This document shows, piece after piece, positions 29,101-35,868 of a DNA stretch of 64,000 nt. The notes beneath the pieces are model-generated. The model was given only the letters and a program-made list of their open reading frames with translations. It had not been told where the DNA came from and did not search any database. How positions within the stretch are numbered: position 1 is the stretch's first letter; each line of letters begins with the position of its first letter. This DNA is from Allolobophora icterica (lineage: Eukaryota > Annelida > Clitellata > Crassiclitellata > Lumbricidae): contig OY744607.1 in NCBI GenBank assembly GCA_963556255.1, forward strand, positions 39,793,390 to 39,857,389. Reading direction: 5' to 3'. A program made the position numbers and the translations under genes.

Positions 29101-30804
29101 CTTTTATCTCATGTGTATTCTATTTGAACAAGAATGGAGAAGTGGTGAAGTCCAGTTTATATGAGTATTTATGTACATACTGGTAATCCATTTATTTGGC
29201 CATTTACTTCTTTGTTTATGTTGTACACTCATACTTTGTATCAGTCTGTCACATCTGCTTGCACTTTTTATTTTAGTCACTCAAACTGCTGGACGCCTCT
29301 GGATATTTATGTTGCCTTTTAAAGACCTGTGTTAATATGAAATGGCCATTTTCGTGGTAGTTACTTCATAGAGACGGATCTGCTTTTCGATGTAATAACT
29401 CTGCTGATCAGAAAGTTTTCTGTTTTGACCTTCTGCAACACTCTGAATAATTTTTTGTGATGACCCCTAACTAGTTAAACGCTTGCTTTGCATATTAGGA
29501 TCACGTCTGTTCAAGTCTGCCGTCATGACTACAGAAGTTGTTTGCACACAGCTGTCTGTCACTATGCAGAGCAGTATAGTAACAACATCAGTTTAACAGT
29601 AAACTATATGCTGGTTCCATGTTCATGGGTTTGGGATTCATCTCGGGTCCAGAACCTGTTATTTGATTACTGGCCTCTCCTGTCCATCTGACAATGGTTT
29701 TAGATACTGTGCTTTAACTTGATTTGATATAACCATTTGTTGACAGAGTATCATTGCCACAATATCACAATAACAGCAGCTGGTACAAAAGCAAAATTCA
29801 CAGTGATTGTCAAAAGGTCAACTAAGAAGGGTCAAAAGGTCAACTATAAAGGGTCAAAAAGTCAAGTAAAAGGGTCAAAAAGACCTGCTGAAGCTGGATT
29901 GTTTGTACTACCAGATAATTTGGCAGTAGTAACAGTGCATTTATTATTTTATACTGATAACTTTGGGCTCCGCTGTATCTCAGGGCTTACTGCACCCCAG
30001 TTTCCAGTTTGCGTGGTCGGGCCTCTCTCCGGTCATCTGCCTGTGGCCACTTGTTAGTCCCTTGGTTGCGCACTGCTACTGCCCAGTCCCGTAGTTTTGC
30101 GGTTGTGGGCCCTTCTAGTTGGAACAGCCTCCCTCAGGGCTTTAGGCTTGTCCTCCTCTCTCTGTCTCCTGCCCAGTCTCGCAAGCGCCTGAAAACATTT
30201 CTTTTTGTCAGTGAAGACACTGACACGGGTCGGGAGCACCTCTGATTATGAGTGGCGCTATATAAATCTTCGATTACAATTACAATTACAATTACAATAC
30301 TAATTTAAAAGACAGCATTTTTCTATCTGACCAATAGTGAAAGCTCTTCAGAGGCACTGCATTTAGTGTTGTAAGTGGCATCTGGCAACTTGGCATCTTA
30401 CGACATGACCTTCTTTGTCTTTCTTTATCTCTATACTGTAAGCGCTTGAAACCATTCTCTTTGACCTGGGTTTTCTGTTGTTAGGTCGAGAGCGCCTCTG
30501 ATGAGTTTCTGTTGAAGAGGTGCTATATAAATCAGTGATAACATTACTTTTTGATTACATTGTGATTACATTGCATTGTGATTAACGAATGGCTGTTCTG
30601 TTGTCAGGGACCAAAATCAAGACGCCAAAGAGTCAAACGTCAGTGAATTCCAAATCACCGTCTCCGTCATCATCTAAATCTCCGTCTGCAGCAGCAACCA
30701 AGGCTCGGGAGGAAGCAAGACGAAGACTGATGGCAGCCAAAATGGCCGGCAGGCAGAGAAAAGCCTCTGAATCAGACAAAGACATAGAAATATTTGTTTC
30801 ATGA
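1..30804 (+). CDS. DLGAP5: DLGAP5/HURP-like GKAP-domain protein, 3' seven exons (5' end outside window)
   Basis: Spliced model: join(1-175, 16898-17643, 18831-18933, 21300-21391, 26240-26392, 27110-27149, 30608-30804). Splice phases agree at every junction (1,0,1,0,0,1) and give about 501 residues ending at TGA 30802-30804. Residues about 308-430 form a GKAP domain (SAPAP/DLGAP family): blocks LVDDVELRLKQKC, KMRAAVGKGNLLIKKKF, QQFRQLCHACL, TVQDLSGFWDMV and IQVEEVEKQFEEI. The FWDM wording and the short basic tail (AREEARRRLMAAKM) resemble DLGAP5/HURP, a Ran-regulated kinetochore-microtubule stabiliser, more than the synaptic DLGAP1-4; that orthology is inferred. Before the domain lies a Ser/Thr/Gly-rich, probably disordered region. 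The GKAP domain is in exons 3-5, and the intron after exon 5 needs a GC donor. GKAP family membership is near certain; the DLGAP5 assignment is moderate. Confidence 0.88.
560..765 (+). mobile_element. LINE/SINE 3'-end fragment
   Basis: Contains CTTGAAAACC then GCCTCTGATGAG and ends GAAGAGGTGCTATATAAATC. The same wording occurs at 30395-30540 and, with variation, at 19240-19405 and 30000-30300. At 30000 it can be read as the C-terminus of a non-LTR retrotransposon protein followed by its 3' UTR tail. Confidence 0.55.
2160..2240 (+). repeat. Tandem repeat, about 29 bp x 3
   Basis: Three near-perfect copies of GGGTTCAAGATAATTGTACC TTCAA, the last diverging at one or two bases. Confidence 0.9.
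2280..2560 (-). mobile_element. tRNA-derived SINE (family A), near full length
   Basis: On the minus strand the head has an A-box-like segment (TAGTTCAGTGGCTGC) and a B box GTTCAAATCC, followed by a body with GAGTACACTGACCATACACTG and ending in AATGAAGTCACTAAC. The same body occurs on the minus strand at 4010-4190, 18650-18770 and 59815-60100. The head is closest in form to tRNA-Asp-type sequences seen in the other copies. Confidence 0.75.
4010..4190 (-). mobile_element. SINE family A, head-truncated copy
   Basis: Shares GGGTATGAAGCGTTAG, GACTT, GGCATATGAG and GTGCGGTCAGTGTACTC with the copies at 2280 and 59815; the tRNA-like head is missing. Confidence 0.7.
4816..4965 (-). mobile_element. 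LINE 3'-end fragment with ATTGA-type tail
   Basis: On the minus strand it ends GGATCAATAAAGTTGAATTGAATTG, i.e. an AATAAA followed by a pentamer tail, the standard terminus of CR1/L2-like elements. It has 5' truncated to about 150 bp and sits inside the minisatellite. Confidence 0.65.
5033..5308 (+). mobile_element. hAT-like non-autonomous element
   Basis: Begins CAGTGGTTCCCAACC, a typical Charlie-like hAT terminus, and is flanked on both sides by the 8-mer ATCTAGTG (5025-5032 and 5309-5316). The flank also occurs in the host minisatellite, so the duplication is not fully independent evidence. The right terminus (CACCTCTAG) is degenerate. A reverse-complement relative lies at 8690-8765. Confidence 0.6.
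5495..5937 (+). repeat. Minisatellite, about 47-bp units
   Basis: About seven copies of TTTTTTGGATTAAACCATTC AATTCCTGGATTTTATAACACAAAATG. Some units carry an extra CAGCTTTAAAGCAAAACTTTA segment, which gives a two-unit higher-order pattern. Confidence 0.92.
7320..7660. promoter_or_regulatory. GC/CpG-enriched block, possible internal promoter region
   Basis: This block is visibly richer in G+C and CpG than the surrounding intron, with poly-C at 7270-7278 and repeated GCAGCAG runs at 7530-7555. It lies 0.5-0.8 kb upstream of the candidate first exon at 8154-8259. Part of it (about 7500-7530) shares a roughly 30-bp motif (TAGGC-TAGC-GCTACTGCCATCG) with 8403-8432, so some of the composition may come from a dispersed repeat instead of a promoter. 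No TATA box is recognised at a sensible distance. Confidence 0.2.
8154..8259 (+). CDS. Candidate alternative first coding exon of the DLGAP-like gene
   Basis: An ATG at 8154 opens 35 codons (MASLGCSGSNGEQTEF, ending CLCARRRKKRS) and stops at a strong donor TCAG|gtaagc in phase 1. Exon B (16898) requires exactly phase 1, so splicing would continue in frame. A second ATG at 8182 is in another frame. The segment follows an unusually CpG- and GC-rich stretch (about 7320-7660). It could be an internal promoter and first exon of a shorter isoform, or chance. No cDNA or conservation evidence is available here. Confidence 0.3.
8690..8765 (-). mobile_element. hAT-like fragment, relative of the element at 5033
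   Basis: Its reverse complement reads TTCCAACTTTTTTCTGAACA then GGCACCCTTACTAAATGTCAG and GGCACCTGGCCTTAATTTC, matching 5038-5105 closely. Confidence 0.6.
8811..8904. repeat. (TGAT)n tetranucleotide microsatellite
   Basis: More than 20 uninterrupted ATTG/TGAT units. Confidence 0.98.
9364..9436. repeat. (CA)n-rich microsatellite
   Basis: Interrupted ACACAC runs ending in a pure CA tract at about 9410-9435. Confidence 0.95.
9885..10020 (-). mobile_element. SINE body fragment (related to the copy at 52968)
   Basis: Minus-strand TACTGCCCTCTAGTGAACTCGG plus GTGCACTGAAGGAGAAG resembles CACTTGCGCCCTCTAGAGAAC of the plus-strand SINE at 52968-53140; the tRNA-like head is absent. Confidence 0.5.
11225..11290 (+). 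mobile_element. 3' terminus of a GAT-tailed LINE
   Basis: AAATGGATGGCGTCAGAAAC followed by GATGATGAGGATGATG matches the last bases of the LINE copies at 12735-13085 (-), 43105-43170 (+) and 50836-51060 (-). Confidence 0.55.
12735..13085 (-). mobile_element. Non-LTR retrotransposon 3' end (RT C-terminus plus GAT tail)
   Basis: On the minus strand fragments read RNDEIRQSLGIQ, TVLDKVVQ, RLRWFGHVVRMP and KGKKKGRLCWIDNIKEDITS, the familiar C-terminal stretch of LINE polyproteins. One frame continues through the 3' end, which is CCAAATGGCTGGCATCAGGA followed by (GATGAT)n. A stop and a frame change are present, so it is a 5'-truncated relict. Confidence 0.8.
13791..14252. mobile_element. hAT-like MITE copy 1 with 8-bp target duplication
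   Basis: The element spans 13799-14244 (446 bp) with termini TAGGGCTGTACCGAAT and ATTCGGTACAGCCCTA, a perfect inverted repeat. It is flanked by perfect 8-bp copies of GTTTAAAG at 13791-13798 and 14245-14252. Both ends are packed with ATTCGGCCGAAT palindromes. There is no transposase. The 8-bp duplication indicates mobilisation by a hAT transposase. Confidence 0.93.
14740..15193. mobile_element. hAT-like MITE copy 2 with 8-bp target duplication
   Basis: The element spans 14748-15185 (438 bp), in the same orientation as copy 1 and nearly identical over its length. It has the same TAGGGCTGTACCG inverted termini and is flanked by perfect GTTTTAAC 8-mers at 14740-14747 and 15186-15193. The two copies differ mainly by small indels in the left ATTCG-rich block. 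Confidence 0.93.
15198..15392 (+). repeat. Minisatellite, about 28-32-bp units
   Basis: Six to seven units of TCCTTCACGCACAGTTGCTT plus GGTGGCA or AGTGACG, immediately downstream of MITE copy 2. Confidence 0.9.
15490..15555 (+). mobile_element. LINE/SINE 3' tail of the CTTGTGCATTAGACAC family
   Basis: Reads GATCGATGCCTTGTGCATCA and ends in ATTAGATAAT. Related termini occur at 41065-41155, 52350-52445 and 52615-52680 (+), 63795-63868 (+), and in reverse at 19575-19640, 38855-38910, 55745-55825 and 61620-61680. The consensus is TTGATGCCTTGTGCATTAGA, a GCGCTATAGAAG motif and an (ATTAG)n tail. Confidence 0.5.
16898..17643 (+). CDS. DLGAP5: DLGAP-like exon B, Ser/Thr/Gly-rich linker
   Basis: Acceptor ttattttag|GT restores the codon split at exon A; the frame stays open for 248 codons to CCACAAAAG|gtatgt (phase 0). 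The protein is low in hydrophobics and rich in Ser, Asp and Gly, with many potential SP/TP sites (TPSYLKL, TPYNTY), as expected for the disordered centre of a DLGAP protein. Its G+C and CpG content is clearly above the flanking intron, which supports its being coding. No catalytic or structured domain is visible. Confidence 0.85.
18400..18572 (-). mobile_element. tRNA-derived SINE (family B)
   Basis: Minus strand: A-box region GTTGGTTAGAGTGCTCGCC, then TTGTAA and a degraded B box (ACAGGTTCTGGCC), body TACTGTGTAGGGACCTTGAG and end GGTACTTAATAAATGCG. Other copies are at 50428-50600 (+), 39900-40070 (+) and 42537-43000 (+, interrupted). Confidence 0.75.
18648..18770 (-). mobile_element. SINE family A fragment
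   Basis: Contains the degraded AGCCATGGGT, TTTCTTAACCTTGG and GACAGTGTATGATAATTGTAC blocks of the family A body. Confidence 0.5.
18831..18933 (+). CDS. DLGAP5: DLGAP-like exon C, start of the GKAP domain
   Basis: Phase-0 acceptor, then DGWFFLNLVDDVELRLKQK and KTEQDLLVN, ending GAAGAAG|gtctga in phase 1. The donor is weak (gtctga instead of gtaagt) but the phase matches exon D. The sequence corresponds to the first helix of the GKAP domain. Confidence 0.88.
19240..19405 (+). mobile_element. LINE 3'-end fragment with ATACA tail
   Basis: One plus-strand frame reads SRCLKTSFLTGLLALIRLY, matching the C-terminal wording of the LINE at 30000-30300, then AAGAGGCGCTTTATAAATTC and (AATAC)n. Confidence 0.6.
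20605..20735 (-). repeat. Tandem array of about 20 bp derived from an (ATTAG)n tail
   Basis: Six units of TCTAATCTAATCCAATGACC lead into a degraded GCGCTATAGAAG-type terminus on the minus strand (about 20736-20760), so the array looks like an expanded retroelement tail. Confidence 0.75.
21300..21391 (+). CDS. DLGAP5: DLGAP-like exon D, GKAP domain core
   Basis: After cttttacag it reads EGKMRAAVGKGNLLIKKKF then QQFRQLCHACL, ending TGTTTG|gtaagt in phase 0. The basic G-K-x-R-A-A-V-G-K block and the FRQLC motif are hallmarks of DLGAP proteins. Confidence 0.93.
21922..24554 (-). mobile_element. CR1-like non-LTR retrotransposon with intact endonuclease/RT frame and 11-bp target duplication
   Basis: The element runs from about 24543 (5') to 21933 (3'). 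Both flanks carry GTTCAGTTCTA (plus strand, 21922-21932 and 24544-24554), a clean target duplication. The 3' end is an AATAAA-bearing segment followed by (ACTT)n. The 5' end is truncated within the endonuclease domain, so ORF1 and the promoter are missing. The lack of stops or frameshifts over more than 800 codons suggests a recent insertion. Orientation is opposite to the host gene, as is common for tolerated intronic LINEs. Confidence 0.92.
22025..24475 (-). CDS. LINE ORF2-type polyprotein: APE endonuclease plus reverse transcriptase (5'-truncated)
   Basis: 816 codons from the first ATG at 24475; the frame is open upstream past the target duplication to a TAG near 24602, so the true start is missing. 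The endonuclease part (residues 1-170) has RRDRNNRKGGGIAIYCR and the GDFNQ motif. The usual S-D-H near its end reads TKHSAV, so the catalytic Asp may be lost. RT motifs follow: FRPTGSTTAALS (about 460), ALDFSKAFDTVRHDYL (about 495), QGSGTGPILF (about 558), KYADDTYLL (about 585, catalytic YADD present), LKLNQAKTQ and KILGVTLSDDF. The C-terminus carries LRPRVHNRVLPTADSLARKS, as in CR1-group LINEs. It encodes retrotransposition, not a host function. Confidence 0.93.
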   Translation of the reverse strand: MMGIQGYDLFRRDRNNRKGGGIAIYCRSLLAPVPFQPIVNYPPEIELLWISVKMHNQLYYIGGLYHPPKPCYNVDLLFSIIDETLEEINALSPPAIIVLTGDFNQIPMSDISAFGLLAAFTEPTHLGHPLDRIYCSELIFESCYAVTSLIKTKHSAVIAVPERDQPVESKKNMERTVSTFRLRTPRLIALFQACLAERPWIAAIEGLEAKEAFEEFYYLFKTSYDAYFPLRSITIKKSEPSYLTPIVKYLLRTRNKLNRQNRTEAASAIAGRINKIIADHNAKTFGKLRRGSRELWAEVNRLRGSGRGLAATPDNITADSLNLHYGSISDDQHYVRPRPKATAVGSDDLFIEEYSVFRMLEAAGRTSAGPDGVPPWLLSRTAAAMAQPIAALFNLSIGAAYIPPQWKISCITPVPKVSRPKTEADYRPISITSVLCRILERIVVRKYFYPMLTYEQNNRDFQDQYAFRPTGSTTAALSSLTHQLTEMLTSSPYVHLIALDFSKAFDTVRHDYLAEQMADLPIPDVAYNWIIAALHQRQHCTKFKGITSAAIEINCSIVQGSGTGPILFLTAISKLKPKHPTNRILKYADDTYLLVPAANSNLINSEIRHIEIWAARCNLKLNQAKTQEMVVRKPRRKLNENQPMEIPGLSRVRTMKILGVTLSDDFCFDVHVDNLCTGARQSMYALRILTTHGLLGPSMYDVVTATTVARMTYAASAWWGYVGQRGRERLQAIFRRLVKAGYLPVDYPRFEQLIRTADSKLFTTVLTCPTHVLHVLLPPVKHTGYTLRPRVHNRVLPTADSLARKSFIVRMIFTGI
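26240..26392 (+). CDS. DLGAP5: DLGAP-like exon E, GKAP domain end; GC donor
   Basis: After ttatttacag it reads EQTEDEPFKTTVQDL, SGFWDMV, EEVEKQFEEI and RQAGWKETKASE. The only phase-compatible 5' splice site is AG|gcaagt at 26393: using the GT four bases later would put a stop straight after the next acceptor. The frame itself stays open only to the stop at about 26420. Confidence 0.92.
26393..27109 (+). other. Intron 5 of the DLGAP-like gene, GC-AG
   Basis: Starts gcaagt after AG and ends in a T-rich tract and tag. GC donors tolerate only near-perfect consensus around them, and AG|GCAAGT is exactly that. It contains a reverse retroelement tail at 26495-26575 with (TCTAA)n; otherwise nothing is recognised. 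Confidence 0.8.
27110..27149 (+). CDS. DLGAP5: DLGAP-like microexon F (40 nt)
   Basis: A long T tract and tttttttag precede AATCATGATG; 13 codons (NHDVATPTTLKTP) end in phase 1 at CCAG|gtaaga. No homology can be claimed for so short a piece, but both splice sites are strong and its phases join exons E and G exactly. A LINE corpse begins within about 15 nt of its donor. Confidence 0.75.
27160..28960 (-). pseudogene. Decayed non-LTR retrotransposon (RT to C-terminus)
   Basis: Minus-strand fragments appear in the right order but in several frames: RIVKELSKNSRTQVVP (28800), GLIIMIPKK (28480), EQAGFRPG (28350), LINFTDFKKALHRVHRASPW (28230, RT motif A), IMNSYGMPSK, LDSADDIALL (27950, RT motif C with ADD), VGLAISPEKNK (27850) and KRGRPWKNWPETIRDNLR (27320) with a stop just after. 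In-frame stops and shifts show it is dead. It belongs to a different LINE lineage from the copy at 21.9-24.5 kb, given its ADDIALLD and RGRP-W wording. Its 3' end lies about 10-15 nt from the exon F donor. Confidence 0.85.
30000..30300 (+). mobile_element. LINE C-terminus and 3' UTR with (TTACAA)n tail
   Basis: In frame, RTATAQSRSFAVVGPSSWNS, LPQGFRL and QSRKRLKTFLFVSEDTD end at the stop at 30245; this is the well-known C-terminus of CR1/L2-type polyproteins. The 3' UTR is GAGTGGCGCTATATAAATC and the tail is ATTACAATTACAATTACAA. The same terminal motif ends several SINE-size fragments here. Confidence 0.85.
30395..30545 (+). mobile_element. LINE/SINE 3'-end fragment
   Basis: GCGCTTGAAACCATTCTCTT then GAGAGCGCCTCTGATGAG and GAAGAGGTGCTATATAAATC, closely related to 560-765. 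Confidence 0.6.
30608..30804 (+). CDS. DLGAP5: DLGAP-like terminal exon G
   Basis: After gttgtcag it reads GTKIKTPKSQ, a Ser/Pro run, then KAREEARRRLMAAKMAG and KDIEIFVS before TGA. The Lys/Ser/Pro plus Ala/Arg-helix composition fits the basic, microtubule-binding-like tails in this family, though the exact role is inference. The stop codon overlaps the first unit of a 3' minisatellite. Confidence 0.88.
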
Positions 30805-31080
30805 TTACACATGTAACTGAAGTATTTTGTATCAGGATTACATGTATAACTGAAGTTTCTGTAGTTTGATTACACGTGTAATCGAAGCGATTTATGTCGG
30901 GTTTACACGTGTGTAACTGAAGTATTTATATCAGGATTACATTATATAACGGAAGTATATTGGTAGTTTTATTACTCGTGACCGAAGCAATTTGCATCGT
31001 GTTTACACATGTAACTGAAGTAGCTATACTGGGGTTACATGTGTAGCTAAAATAATTGATTTCAGGTTGTTGCACGTAAT
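30802..31080 (+). repeat. Minisatellite beginning at the stop codon (3' UTR)
   Basis: About eight degenerate 32-35-bp units of the form TGATTACACGTGTAACTGAAG plus a T-rich spacer start on the TGA stop itself and continue downstream. They presumably lie in the 3' UTR. Possible polyadenylation hexamers follow at about 31510 (AATAAA in ttcaataaacg) and 32768 (gaaataaatag). Confidence 0.7.
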
Positions 31081-31089
31081 GGAAATATA

Positions 31090-34000
31090 ATTTATATCAT
31101 GGTTGCTTACGTGTGTCTGTAGGACTTTTTCTGCCATCAACAGACGTTGGTGATGCCTCTGACAATTTTGTATGTCCGTATAAATAGAGTAGGTAGTAAA
31201 GGTTAATATTTGTTTGCCTTAGTCAAGTTACTTAGGTGACTAAAGTTTTGTTTGAACTTCTGTAGGCTTTGTCAGATTGAGACAGGTTTGCATAGTATTA
31301 GTTGGTTTTATTTTGGCTGGATACAAAAGTGAATGTCTTCATTATTCATCATCGTCATCATCATCATCATGGCATATCTTGAAGAGATGAAGTTAACGGA
31401 TGCAGACGATAGTTCCGAGCATTGCCCTTTGTTGATCCAATTGAATGTTCATTTCCCTTTCTTTTCTTAATTTTGTTGTTCCTGGTTGCGGAATGACAAC
31501 CAGTTTATTCAATAAACGAATATACATACATAGTGAACAATTCGGTGTTCTCTCGGGTGAAAGAGGTTTAGCTGTGATATTGAAAATTAAAATTGTTTGA
31601 TGGAACCAGTGGAAGATATGCACACAGTAAAAAGTAGAAAGCACTATTTATTGCATTCTCGTTCACCTGATGCTAACAACTATGTAGCCGGAAAGAGTGC
31701 AGGTTAAAAAATGCAGAAAGACCAATTGTAACTATTTCAGAAAATTATAAAACAGTACTATTCGCTTGTATTCTGCTTTCTTATGTTGCTTTTCTCTTTG
31801 GTATATTTAAAATGAGTGATATGTAGAGCAGCTCCTCTTCTTTTTCTGTTGGTATGCGTGAGTAAATATTGTTGCTAAGCCCAAACTTGCTTAAGAATAT
31901 GTTCTGAAGCATTGCCTTAGACGTAGGCTTATACATGCTTCAAGATGCTTTGTGTTAAATCAGTATGGTAACTGTGTGACAAGTTACTCGGTGGAATGAT
32001 GCAAAACTGTCGAGTGTTCAGCATGCTGTAATGCCAACTTTGATGATGTGAAGGATAGCTTTCAAGTTTATGAATTGGTAGAATAATTTTTGCCGTCCGA
32101 GTTTCAGGATTTCTGCTTTAGCATTTAGCACATTCTGTTTCGAGAAGGCAGTTGAATAAGAGCAATGGAAAACTTTCCCATCATTGAAAGCTTTTGTGCC
32201 TGTAAACGTATATTTTTTTCTATACCAACGTGAAGTCCAAATCCCATAAAGTAAGGAAAGAGAGAACTGAATTGGAACGGATCTGTTAACAAGTATTTGA
32301 TTCTGTGTTGATCGTCTTTTTGTCTTTTCTGTCTGCATGATCTCTCTGCATTTCTAGGGCTTTCAGTTGTACGAGGTGAGACTGTGCTTGTTGACTTTAT
32401 CGTAGAATTTTATGCGTGGAAAACAACTACAGTGTAGAAACTCGATGTGGCCTGTCTATTGTTTTGCTTTAATCGGTTTTCTGTTTTGGGGTTCTGTGAA
32501 TTACAAGTGACTGATGGAACTAATAGCGGACCGTAACTTTAGTGGAGATATATTGTATGAGATGTACTGGGGAAGATGCAGCGTACATATACTGGCAAAT
32601 TTCCACACATGTTGAAAAGAGTCTGTATACATGTCGAGGTAATCACATACAGACATTCATACGTAGATACATAATATCTACTGGTACATACATATGTATA
32701 ACATTATGTGTGCGTACTCTAGCTGCATGCATAAAATGTTTGTGTTTTGTTTTTGGTCATTTTTATCGCAGATGAAATAAATAGTAGCAAAGCTGATATT
32801 AAAAGTAACTATATTCACGAATATCAAAGAAAATGTCTGTTAAGTAGCGAGTTTAATTAGATTTGTCTAAAAATAAGATTTATCGAAAGACCAAATGTTG
32901 TGGTTGTTGCTTCAGTTTCTGTACTTATTAAGAACACCTAGACTTATTACGACTGTCCATTGTATAACAGTTTTTGGCCACTGGGTATGTCGTAGGTACA
33001 AACGTTAGGTCGAAGATTGTTTCACTTGCTTCATTATCATGGTCCTAGTCATGTTTTGTCATGCTTCCACTGCCTGTTAGCTAATTTATTCATCCTGTAC
33101 AGGTTTTTCTTTCAGTTACAACGTGCCTATAAAGGTTAACTTTTTTGCCTATTACAGTGTTGAATTAAAAGGCATTTACTTGTTCTGAATGGGCTGCTAA
33201 TAGGTATGAGCTGGACCATCAGTACATACACATGTACGCTCACATATATACAATGTATCTATATCTATACAGTATCACTTTACATGTATTATTAGGAACA
33301 GTGCTGACTGATGAAAATCATCTCTTGTTTTAGTCTGTTTTAACACAATTATGCAGAAAGTGTTGGCTAATAATAGCGATAAGTTTCACCAATTTTTAAA
33401 TAAGTTGGAAATGTGCTATGTGTTTTTACTTCTAAGCATGAGAAGAATGTATTGACCCAGAGTAAAGTTATCTGTCACAGGAGTGCACTGAATCATTGCG
33501 TGTTGTTGTTGAAGCGTCGCAAGCCGTAATGTCATAATGATCCACAGTCATGATTGCCTCGATTAAATCTCCATATCTTGTGCTGTCTTAAGATGCTGAA
33601 CTGGAATGCTGGGCTCTAGTATATGCATCATCCTTTGTTGCAAGTCCAGACGAGCCAAACGTGTCGGTAGAACAGCACAGCATACACTAGACTGAATGTG
33701 TTGCGATCAGATCTGGGCTGAACTTCCTCCGTGGCAAGTCCATTCACACCATACACAAGTGTCAGAACTAGCAAAGTTGATCAGTACAACGTACGCAAGC
33801 CTGAAAATATGGCAAGCTGGTTTACTGAAATCTTGATGTAACTGCAGACCAAGTACAAGAGTCGTATCAGAACTTTCAGTTCCAATAATGTGACGTTTCT
33901 TCTTCTGATTTTACTGTTGGACCTGATTACAGCGAGACTGGTGATCTCTTTGAGGTCGTGATGTACGGTTGTCGTATGCTCAATGATTTGACTTGACCTT

Positions 34001-34970
34001 TCTGAAATTGAGAATTAGTCGTTAATTGACTCGTGTTGCCTTTCGAAATGTTCAGTCGAATAACTAGGTCTAATTATTCTTGGTCTAATTATGCTCTTGA
34101 AAGGCCAGTCAGTCTTCTAATATGCCTGCCATTGTCTGTTATTATAACTTATATGATGACTATTTGGCTTCTTCTATCCAATGTTAACTTATTTATAATG
34201 TATATACCAGAATATCAGTATGTATCAACACTCACACACATACACACCTACACACACACCTACACACATACGCACACTTATATATACAGGTAAATGTATA
34301 AATGTGTACTGATATACCAGAATATATTCTGATAACCTGAAATGTATTTAAACAAGGTTTGGCTTTATCAGTGATGGTGCTGTCCTTTATTGGGTATGTG
34401 ATCATCTTTTTGTTTTATTTATGTGATAATTTATAAGTAAAAAACTCTTAAAGGTTTCTTATAAGTTTTATTGTTCCCTTTTTCATTTCAATTGATTGTG
34501 TCTGTGCATCATTACTGTAAGTGCCCTTCTGTTAGGTTTCTGTATTTCAGACTAGCAGGAAAGGTATCTGCTTCGAGAAATTAACTGCTGTGGTCAATTA
34601 ATTTAGACATTTCTTATTTTCTTTCTGGGATAGAAAGGACGAGATAATTGAAACTATTTAGTCTTCGTTTAGGTAACTGGAACTGTATAACTTCAAAGTA
34701 TTTATGAAAGACTGCATTTCACAACTCTGTCGGGAAAAGTAGTCAGGTTATGAGACGAACTTGTTGCACTGTAGCCTTAATGGTGTTGTTTAAAGGATTG
34801 TTGTTGCTAAAGCGTTGCTTTTTGTCTATTCAAAAACTTATCGGTTGGAGTAATTGTTTTGTATTTTCTGTGAGTTTTATAGATGTAAGTTGTGTTCATC
34901 ATGCAGACAAAATTAGACTGTCATTACAGTCATAGATGCTGCCTTCAGTATCTAACCTTATCTAATGATT
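31090..34970. other. Intergenic region, no gene recognised
   Basis: AT-rich sequence between the DLGAP-like 3' UTR and the hAT-like elements. Open frames here are short (the longest, about 106 codons on the minus strand near 32020-32340, has no recognisable motif). A CAT run lies at 31345-31372 and a CA-rich run at 34220-34280. Confidence 0.5.
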
Positions 34971-34973
34971 TTT

Positions 34974-35185
34974 GTGGCACCCAAGGCCGTAGCTAGGGGG
35001 GTGTTTTTGGTGTTTAAACACCCCCCGAAATTAAATAATGTAAACATGAAATAATGCATTTACTAACTACAAACCCCTTGGTCGGTTGACTCGGTTGCAT
35101 GTCGGCTTGCTCAAGGATGAGAAAACGCCCCCCAAAACAGAAAACACCCCCGAAACAAAATCCTGGCTACGGCCCTGGTGGCACC
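34974..35185. mobile_element. hAT-like MITE, 8-bp target duplication
   Basis: The element is 34982-35177 with termini CCAAGGCCGTAGCTAGG and CCTGGCTACGGCCCTG. It is flanked by perfect 8-mers GTGGCACC at 34974-34981 and 35178-35185. The inner sequence has C/G homopolymer arms (AGGGGGGTG and ACACCCCCC). The exact boundary is uncertain by one base. Confidence 0.9.
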
Positions 35186-35868
35186 GTTATCTTAGTGTGC
35201 AAGATATCAGTCGATGGTTGGTTCTAGCGAAAAATTACGAAAACAGTACTGTTCTGTTGATCTCTTGCTTATGCCATGGAACAGGGTGCAACTCAAGGGG
35301 GCGACGCAAATTTTGAGGTGGAATGATTTAGTTATTAAACTACTTACTTTGTCTTGAGATATAATATGCATTTAAAATGAAATAAATGTAGTAAAATTAA
35401 GTAACAGCTAATTACAGTGTATATATAACATTATTAGATAGATACCTGACAGTGCAGGCAAATTTGGTTGTTATTGGTTAAGTTGATCGTGGGAGGAGGT
35501 GCTATATTTACGCTTGGCACAGGGCGCAATTGTAGCTTGCTACGTTCCTGGTTCTGATCCAGTCAAAGTTCAATTCCAAATACACACTGTTGAAAATACT
35601 TGTCGTGTGAAAAGACTGGAATTCAGAAGTGAACTTACAATATTGAAGGTATTGTCTCCGAGAAACAGATTTAACACTTTAATGCCGAGCTGCACTGGTT
35701 CCCAGTCGCTTCTACTGCACTCTTGTCATTAAAGTGTTGAGTGTAGCTAGAATGCAGATGAATGTGAAATGTCTATAAGCAACAGACATTCAGTGTTGGA
35801 TATCGATTATAATGTGTTTGCAGTGTGTTTAAAGAAGTTGACTTACAATAACACTACCAGACAAATTC

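Larger units (their letters stand above)
27150..30607 (+). other. Intron 6 of the DLGAP-like gene
   Basis: Donor gtaaga at 27150, acceptor gttgtcag before 30608. It contains the LINE corpse and two plus-strand LINE ends (30000-30300, 30395-30540). 28960-29790 has no recognised feature. A short GGGTCAAAAGGTCAACTA repeat lies at 29810-29885. Confidence 0.75.

Noticed and set aside
32018..32338. 106-codon minus-strand frame in the intergenic region
   Set aside because: No motif, AT-rich intron-like composition and no supporting splice or promoter signals.
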